From Methanobacteriota archaeon (GTDB taxonomy: Archaea > Thermoplasmatota > Poseidoniia > Poseidoniales > Thalassarchaeaceae): DNA of 10,515 nucleotides. The stretch is taken from positions 1 through 10,515 of the forward strand of contig PBGH01000005.1 of assembly GCA_002720055.1 (NCBI GenBank), in the 5' to 3' direction. A program made the translations under genes and the position numbers. Of this stretch, positions 6,501-10,515 are shown in pieces (position 1 is the first letter of the stretch; every line of letters begins with the position of its first letter). The notes under the pieces were generated by a model, which worked only from the letters and a program-made list of their open reading frames with translations, was not told the origin of the DNA and did no database searches.

Positions 6501-8201
6501 GCCCCAACCCTCCATTGCATTTGGAACGTCTGGCAGGCCTAAATCGTCCGCACCATTTACTAAAATCGCTCTAATTAGATCGGATCTAGGCGTTTGAATT
6601 CCCAATTCTTCCCTCAGATACTGCCTTACCATTGCCGATGCTCCTGCCGCAACCGGAGTAGCCATTGAGCTCCCGCTAAGGGTCATATATTTTGGAGTCG
6701 AACCATCGTTGTGAATAGCTGATGAACAAGGATCGCCAGAAACTAAGCTTGCTTCTTCGGCTCTAGCCGAACAAATCATCACACCCGGCGCAACTAGGTC
6801 TGGTTTAATCCGTCCATCACTAGTAGGGCCGTTTGATGAGGAGTTGTATACCCCTCCTACCACATCAGAGCCGAATGATCCGGTAGTCGATGAGCCTACA
6901 GATAAGGAATTTTTAGCCGTACTAGGTGAAGTTACTCCCGAAGAACCCATGTCCCCTACGGAAAAAATTGCAAGGAATTCTGGGAATTCCTTGGTGAACA
7001 AGTCTACGGATCTGGAGTCTGAGGTGTAATCTCCAAGTAAGCTCTCACTGCCCCAACTGTTTGTGTGTATTTTTGCATCATTCAGCAATGAGTGTTCGAA
7101 CATTTCGTATAGTGAACCCCATCTTGCCAGGAGTCCTGAGCTATCCACTTCTAACTGGTAAAAATGGAATGTTGATTCTGGGACCATTCCAGTCATATTT
7201 GAGTCTCCTGAACCATCTCCCAGCAAGGTAGCGGCAACATGAGTTCCATGGCCACTATTTGTATCGGCACCTGAATTATCAGGTCCGAATAAATTGTAAA
7301 TTGGACTTCTTAGTCTACCGTCGAAATCTCCATGGTCAACATCCAAGCCAGTATCAGAAATTCCGATTACCTCTCCAAAACCAGACAGATTTCCGGAAAA
7401 AATTCCTCTAATCTGATCGATTCCAGAAATAAGGCTAGCGTTACTATTATGGATAGATAGAATTTGTCCTGCCTCTATCTTTAGGACTCTATAGTCCGAT
7501 GCAAGCGTTTTGACATAGGAGGGGTTTGATGACTTGATTTGACAAAGATGTTTATCGCATAGAGATTCGAAATGATTGATGCCATCGAGTTGGGAGATTT
7601 CAATCGAAAGAGATTCATGATCGAAGTTGGAGATGCCGGGAGAAGGAATGACATCCAAATCTAATAGGGTGATTTTTGAATTTATCAGTGGAATCAGTGT
7701 GGGGGAGATCTTCCACAATGATGGCATATTCTCAATCCATCTAACCTGTGGAAGTCGAGATATTAATTTCTTGGATTCGTCCAATCCTTCCTCGTGGATA
7801 CGTATCACTACTGCATCATCAGGGATTTGATCAATGATTTGAACTTCCAAGGATTTTAATTGTTCTTCCAAGGAATGTAAATCTGAATTTTTGGATTGAA
7901 CAATATGGAGTCTTTTATCGAAGGGATCGTGTAATCCTATTTCACGCCAAGGACCCAGGGGGAGGTCATCCACTAATGGATCAAAGATGCCAAAAGGAGA
8001 GTGGATAGAGCCTGAGGATTCTGGAATTTCATAAATTGTTTGAATAGGGTTCTCGAGGCTCTTCCAAGAGGATTTTGGTAATTTTCCTGATACCTCAAAA
8101 CCGTCATTTTGATTGTTTTGGATTTGGTCCGGAAGTGAATGCGCAAATGGCGAAAACATCACCATCACAATTGCGGCGAAGATTGATTTTGATGTGTGCA
8201 T
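3423..8201 (-). CDS. Secreted, membrane-anchored S8 (KP-43-like) subtilase with Ig-like repeats, 1592 aa
   Basis: A signal peptide (residues 1-22, ending FAHS) leads into a prodomain-like region (about 60-170; I9-like RIHEEGLDESKKLISRLPQV). The catalytic domain (about 260-570) has Asp283 (SDTGLDVDHGDF), His318 (GHGTHVA) and Ser512 (SGSSMATP). TNSWG, the SSNGPTSDGRIKPDLVAPG stretch and a following beta-barrel with LVNDLDLIVTSPNGDQYMGN (to about 710) resemble Bacillus KP-43 subtilases. Next come a CARDB-like domain (about 713-830) and four or more NEW3/COG1470-like Ig repeats (about 850-1460, such as VKNIGNGPTEY and LTNLGNIPLDF). One membrane helix follows (about 1471-1492, then RARNK), and a ~100-residue cytosolic tail ending GWTMEQWVAYGHIWWEQNG. 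It probably degrades proteins at the cell surface. Asp417 (SVGDMGSSG) replaces the usual oxyanion Asn. It lies 61 nt after gap and 38 nt before adk. Confidence 0.93.
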   Translation of the reverse strand: MHTSKSIFAAIVMVMFSPFAHSLPDQIQNNQNDGFEVSGKLPKSSWKSLENPIQTIYEIPESSGSIHSPFGIFDPLVDDLPLGPWREIGLHDPFDKRLHIVQSKNSDLHSLEEQLKSLEVQIIDQIPDDAVVIRIHEEGLDESKKLISRLPQVRWIENMPSLWKISPTLIPLINSKITLLDLDVIPSPGISNFDHESLSIEISQLDGINHFESLCDKHLCQIKSSNPSYVKTLASDYRVLKIEAGQILSIHNSNASLISGIDQIRGIFSGNLSGFGEVIGISDTGLDVDHGDFDGRLRSPIYNLFGPDNSGADTNSGHGTHVAATLLGDGSGDSNMTGMVPESTFHFYQLEVDSSGLLARWGSLYEMFEHSLLNDAKIHTNSWGSESLLGDYTSDSRSVDLFTKEFPEFLAIFSVGDMGSSGVTSPSTAKNSLSVGSSTTGSFGSDVVGGVYNSSSNGPTSDGRIKPDLVAPGVMICSARAEEASLVSGDPCSSAIHNDGSTPKYMTLSGSSMATPVAAGASAMVRQYLREELGIQTPRSDLIRAILVNGADDLGLPDVPNAMEGWGQLNVSNSIFPQKEGTNQSVLFDQERQLLPGHSFIYTFELFDDSGIDVSLAWNDREGSASADQNSSRLVNDLDLIVTSPNGDQYMGNDFVNGFSQISSVRDELNNLERIRIQSTESGLWTVQVGHSGGFLQDYSIVIHASAEETQGADLTVVPDSIYSSDTSPLKGDTISFQLSWINQAAATSGEYSISLEDTSDGSVIGNFQMPALEGGSVETFSVYHSFSTTGNHLVRLTLDSLSEVDELNDEFSGTDNNVFELLFEVREIGVRLTPLLEDGSYPSDFEESESAKLRNIDPSLVSWATFELELLNEGTSQITVELAISPMQLIDESGILQTPQDEWSKTLNEEGPWNLSPFGESGDRVTITLNLTDEDADLESQFALPGVFVTDLTLMDKMTPTISHSARLSVEVDRVEGIFTIPAGTESLGAEPDKFASFSLSVKNIGNGPTEYSISCETEDRWIVHVGSSQSSETTIGPLSRLQFVFVTISVKIPSSSSGLPAGATNSVSCVTTSVNDPSLQRIDNAVVTILESGVFSTQIFDSSGIPLGPLAISDSRAVLNGETISTHLTLTNLGNIPLDFQVRALSSSNSWPIQAYISTDGPPIEPVTEIEITVSPGTSTNITIRTIVPLNAGMGDRNTVTMKTYLGDEIATNASVLEVKEITTLDIDIQDGFSIAIGQSGNSNIFLHNSGNVDLLIELTMGTLPNGWSGGFISGNAFSMDMNRDSVITVALELPAGTPSGEITEKVPVIIESTSSRTLSKEVVTVEIDVTVLPSVWIEIGQIPANIPELQGIPENEQVEFSLEIINSGNTNSGASIESSTPEGWAVIIEPSNIENIEIGESFTVSFKITPRKSSEDGLKQIEIYANSTANETLSFSTNSTIQIQISKSETANEGGISGLLSSIGLPSWSLAVLFLLAMVGIVAVGVRARNKFSPLDSDQELIPRGSALQAGSQEERRAAALDTSTTGDVVTGDVSDSEIEEMLQSSIPTLPTHQVPEGALPLPLTGLPEGWTMEQWVAYGHIWWEQNGP
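6971..6993. repeat. Perfect 10-bp inverted repeat inside the protease gene
   Basis: Arms CAAGGAATTC (6971-6980) and GAATTCCTTG (6984-6993) are exact reverse complements separated by TGG. The repeat encodes part of the segment before Asp417 (TKEFPEFLA). A transcript could form a stable hairpin here. It may be a chance product of the two EF codon pairs. Confidence 0.6.
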
Positions 8202-8211
8202 CCTTAATTCG

Positions 8212-8225
8212 GAGAATATATTCTC
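8212..8225. promoter_or_regulatory. 14-bp perfect palindrome before the protease gene
   Basis: GAGAATATATTCTC is identical on both strands, and its inner edge is 10 nt before the protease ATG at 8201. It could be an operator for a dimeric regulator. Its core AATATATT also resembles a TATA box with an AAAAGA purine stretch upstream, but from there a normal 25-nt spacing would place transcription start a few bases inside the coding region. No Shine-Dalgarno stands at a usable distance; AAGG directly abuts the ATG. Confidence 0.4.
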
Positions 8226-8262
8226 TTTTGATTATTGACTCTTGTCGAACAAAATAGCATCA

Positions 8263-9303
8263 CTAAATTGAGTAGAATTTGTTTATTGATTCATCAGTTT
8301 TTGAAACTGATTTCTTCCAATCTTCTTCTACACCCATCAAAGCTCTGATGCAATCAATATTTTCGGGAATAACATCACTTTCTTGATGGATAGCCTGGAA
8401 ATAGTATAGTCTGTTTTCTACCAATTTGACCCCGTCTTCCCAAACAAAAATCTCATGCAAATCGCCCCATTTCCTCCCGATATCACGAGCCAGCTCCATA
8501 ACCTCAGCAGTAGTAGTTATTCGATTATCTGATCCATTCATCACTATCACCCTTGGGGTATTTCTCCATAATTGTATTATCTTTTCTGTGGTCAATCCAT
8601 GGTCACTTGGAAGATCTGCAATTATTGAGTGCACATGCATTAATGTAGTTGGGACTGCAACGGCTAGACTATTGATTTCAATTTCAGGCTTGACAGTCAT
8701 TACATCGGGGCCATGATGACTGGGGACCTTTAGAACCGGCTTAATAGCGTTAATCGGCCCTTTGCTTGAGTCTCCTGGATCTGCAGCTCGACGAATCATA
8801 GTGCATTCGACTTTCAAAGATCCACAGTACTCGTATAGAGGGACTAGCGTTCGAGAGAGGCCTGTCGTATTACATGAAACCACTCTTGTTCCCTGGGCAT
8901 TCATATTCATCGCATGGTTGGCAGAAGAAGTGTATGATAAACCGGTCAGATTGTGTTTTTCCCCTCCCTGGAAGATGTATTTGACTCCTGCAGATTGATA
9001 TTTTTCGAGATTTTCTGCCCCTAGCTTTCCAGGGGAACAGTCGACAACAATGTCAGAGATTGAGAGTAGATCGGAAAGTCCGCCAAGACATTCATAATCA
9101 GAATCTGAAAATTTCTCTATCCAATCTTTACCGTCGAAAGTACAGTATAGTGGGAATCCTTTCTTCAGAGCGAGCTCACATCCAAAGCTTGGTCCGGTTT
9201 TAGTTACGCCAACTATTTCCATGTCATCTTGAGCATCTACAGCGTCTGCAACCCTCTTTCCAATTGTACCAAAACCATTTATCGCGACCTTAATTTTCCC
9301 CAT
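8263..9303 (-). CDS. gap: Archaeal type II glyceraldehyde-3-phosphate dehydrogenase (phosphorylating)
   Basis: A 346-residue enzyme of the archaeal (type II) GAPDH family, converting glyceraldehyde 3-phosphate, phosphate and NAD(P)+ to 1,3-bisphosphoglycerate, and mainly used in the gluconeogenic direction in many archaea. The N-terminal Rossmann motif is INGFGTIGKRVADAV (GFGTIG at 10-15). The catalytic cysteine is C144 in SCNTTGLSRTLVPL. The archaeal segments IRRAADPGDSSKGPINAI and PSHHGPDVMTV follow in the catalytic domain. Full length for the family. The ATG at 9303 is preceded by GGGGG at 6 nt, an acceptable ribosome site. It is the first minus-strand gene, divergent from the GXGXG gene with 49 nt between start codons, and is followed after 61 nt by the protease. 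No broken residues are seen. Coenzyme preference cannot be read with certainty. Confidence 0.95.
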   Translation of the reverse strand: MGKIKVAINGFGTIGKRVADAVDAQDDMEIVGVTKTGPSFGCELALKKGFPLYCTFDGKDWIEKFSDSDYECLGGLSDLLSISDIVVDCSPGKLGAENLEKYQSAGVKYIFQGGEKHNLTGLSYTSSANHAMNMNAQGTRVVSCNTTGLSRTLVPLYEYCGSLKVECTMIRRAADPGDSSKGPINAIKPVLKVPSHHGPDVMTVKPEIEINSLAVAVPTTLMHVHSIIADLPSDHGLTTEKIIQLWRNTPRVIVMNGSDNRITTTAEVMELARDIGRKWGDLHEIFVWEDGVKLVENRLYYFQAIHQESDVIPENIDCIRALMGVEEDWKKSVSKTDESINKFYSI

Positions 9304-9341
9304 ATTCAGCCCCCAACTTTCACTATGAAACTATGACGGTT

Positions 9342-9346
9342 GAAGG
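9342..9346 (+). promoter_or_regulatory. Ribosome binding site for the GXGXG gene
   Basis: GAAGG, 6 nt before ATG 9353. It favours that start over the in-frame ATG at 9347, which it touches directly. The stop TGA at 9341-9343 closes the frame just upstream, so no longer start exists. Confidence 0.45.
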
Positions 9347-9352
9347 ATGCCT

Positions 9353-10515
9353 ATGAATATAGCGAAATCGGCAAGAGTCAATAATAAGTCGCCTCTTTCT
9401 ACATTCAATGGGAACCCAGAGGGAGTGAATGGGATGAGAAATAATGCCAAAAAGAGCATGAAGTTGAATAGAGACTTGGATGCATATGTCGAGAAGGCCT
9501 TGGATCAAGACAGGCCAGTAAAGATAGGCTGGGGGAGAGCTGGTGACGAGAGGCCTAAACAAGGAGAGTTCGGAGTATTAACCCATCTCCCAAAAGGAGC
9601 TAGAGTACTTTGTTTAGGAAATTTAGGTGATTGTGTAGGGACTGCTAATCGTGGTGGAACAATGACTCTTAGGGGTAGTGCTGGATCTATGCTGGGATCT
9701 TACCACCATTCTGGCAAGACTGTAGTCGAGAAGGATGTAGGAGATAAGACTGGATACAAAATGAGTGGAGGAGAAATTTCGATTCAAGGATCAGCGGGAA
9801 ATGATGTGGGGGCCGGAATGACTGATGGAATGGTAGTAGTTAGAGGGCATACTGAGGCTAGGCCTGGAGCTGGAATGAGTGGTGGATCAATATTGATAAT
9901 GGGATCAGTCGGTTCGGACCCTGGGATAGGAATGAGGGGTGGGACGATCATCATTTCTGGTAGTTGTCCGCCACCTCCAGATGGAGTAGAAATGAGATCA
10001 ATTAAGAAATCTGAGATCTCAGAATTCAGCAAAATATTGGATCCGATGGGACTGTCTCTGAATGAGGATGCATTAGTTTTGGAACCAAGTAATGCCCTTC
10101 CAGAAATAGAATTGAAGCAAAAGAGATTCATTGAAGAACGATTTGAAAAAATTGCTCTACACCCGAATGATGGGACCTTAGCTGAACATTCCCCTTTAGA
10201 TCACTATTCGCTACTTGTACCTGGCGACTCAGAATCAGAAGGAGTACTATTACGGCTACCATGGATAATTTCTTGCCAATCTACTAATGATTCGGAACAG
10301 TGGACTGGGGTCGATGCAACCGCAATAGTAAGGGAAAATCCAAGGGAAAACGATTTTCTGATAGTTGGAGGTAATGAGTTTGTGGATTCTATTGATTTTC
10401 TAGGCAATTGTGCCGGTTTGATTTTCGATATTACTGAGTTTTCCGGATCTAACGATGCAGAGATTGAGGCACTGCTGGTATCGCTTAGGAGTCGTATGCC
10501 TGAACACTGTCTTGT
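9353..10515 (+). CDS. Glutamate synthase GXGXG-domain protein, 3' end beyond window
   Basis: An open frame from ATG 9353 to the window end gives 387 residues with no stop. After a basic, Asn-rich N-terminus and DRPVKIGWGRAGDERP, residues about 85-205 carry repeated right-handed beta-helix turns (LGNLGDCVGTANRGGTMTL, GSAGSMLGSYHHSGKTVV, GSAGNDVGAGMTDGMVVV, GSVGSDPGIGMRGGTIII). This is the GXGXG domain found at the C-terminus of glutamate synthase GltB, as a separate subunit in archaea (GltB3-like), and in formylmethanofuran dehydrogenase subunit C. Residues after about 215 are not recognised; they alternate strand- and helix-like stretches (DFLIVGG, CAGLIFDITEF, EALLVSLRSRMP) and could be the start of a diverged TIM-barrel such as the GltB FMN domain, which is a guess. 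GAAGG lies 6 nt before this ATG; an in-frame ATG at 9347 would abut it. The gene is divergent from gap. Confidence 0.8.
   Translation, partial: MNIAKSARVNNKSPLSTFNGNPEGVNGMRNNAKKSMKLNRDLDAYVEKALDQDRPVKIGWGRAGDERPKQGEFGVLTHLPKGARVLCLGNLGDCVGTANRGGTMTLRGSAGSMLGSYHHSGKTVVEKDVGDKTGYKMSGGEISIQGSAGNDVGAGMTDGMVVVRGHTEARPGAGMSGGSILIMGSVGSDPGIGMRGGTIIISGSCPPPPDGVEMRSIKKSEISEFSKILDPMGLSLNEDALVLEPSNALPEIELKQKRFIEERFEKIALHPNDGTLAEHSPLDHYSLLVPGDSESEGVLLRLPWIISCQSTNDSEQWTGVDATAIVRENPRENDFLIVGGNEFVDSIDFLGNCAGLIFDITEFSGSNDAEIEALLVSLRSRMPEHCL

Noticed and set aside
8215..8222. Standard TATA box in the palindrome before the protease
   Set aside because: The sequence fits loosely, but normal spacing would start transcription inside the coding region, so it is reported as a palindrome rather than a promoter.
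9323..9562. Minus-strand open frame of 79 residues
   Set aside because: It is opposite the start of the GXGXG gene, has no recognisable motif or ribosome site, and overlaps the divergent regulatory interval.

Overview
This window looks like a piece of a marine Thermoplasmatota-type archaeon, most likely Marine Group II (Poseidoniales). The assignment is inferred from several things together. There is an archaeal 23S rRNA 5' end at the left edge, an archaeal RNase P protein (Rnp4), and an archaeal type II glyceraldehyde-3-phosphate dehydrogenase. There is also a very large membrane-anchored S8 protease with stacked Ig-like repeats and a short Trp-rich cytosolic tail, a style I associate with Poseidoniales surface proteins. 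Base composition is moderate to AT-leaning, and genes are packed with short gaps and small overlaps.

Layout. Almost everything reads on the minus strand, from right to left. In transcription order: gap (type II GAPDH, 9303-8263), the 1592-residue S8 surface protease (8201-3423), adk (3384-2761), rnp4 (2751-2410), a YhbY-family RNA-binding protein (2417-2136), an ArsB/NhaD-superfamily ion transporter (2103-496), a 76-residue zinc-ribbon protein (491-261), a leader of about 225 bases rich in hairpins, and the first ~35 nt of 23S rRNA (35-1), cut by the window edge. The only plus-strand gene is at the right end (9353 to beyond 10515). It encodes a protein with the GXGXG repeat domain of glutamate synthase, runs divergently from gap, and is cut by the window edge.

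How the genes fit together. From adk through the zinc ribbon the spacing (gaps of 4-38 nt, one 8-nt overlap, a Shine-Dalgarno overlapping a stop codon) indicates one operon mixing nucleotide metabolism, RNA processing and an ion transporter. rnp4 next to yhbY is a pairing known from other euryarchaea. The protease is the outlier: a 4.8-kb extracellular enzyme set between two housekeeping genes. The 23S gene is preceded by a protein operon and not by a 16S gene, so here the rRNA genes are not in the usual 16S-23S order.

Most notable points: the protease has Asp where the subtilisin oxyanion-hole Asn is expected; its cytosolic C-terminus ends in a GWTMEQW..YG..WW motif; a 14-bp perfect palindrome sits just before its start codon; and the GXGXG protein continues into a region I do not recognise. 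I found no CRISPR array, insertion sequence, tRNA or integrated element.
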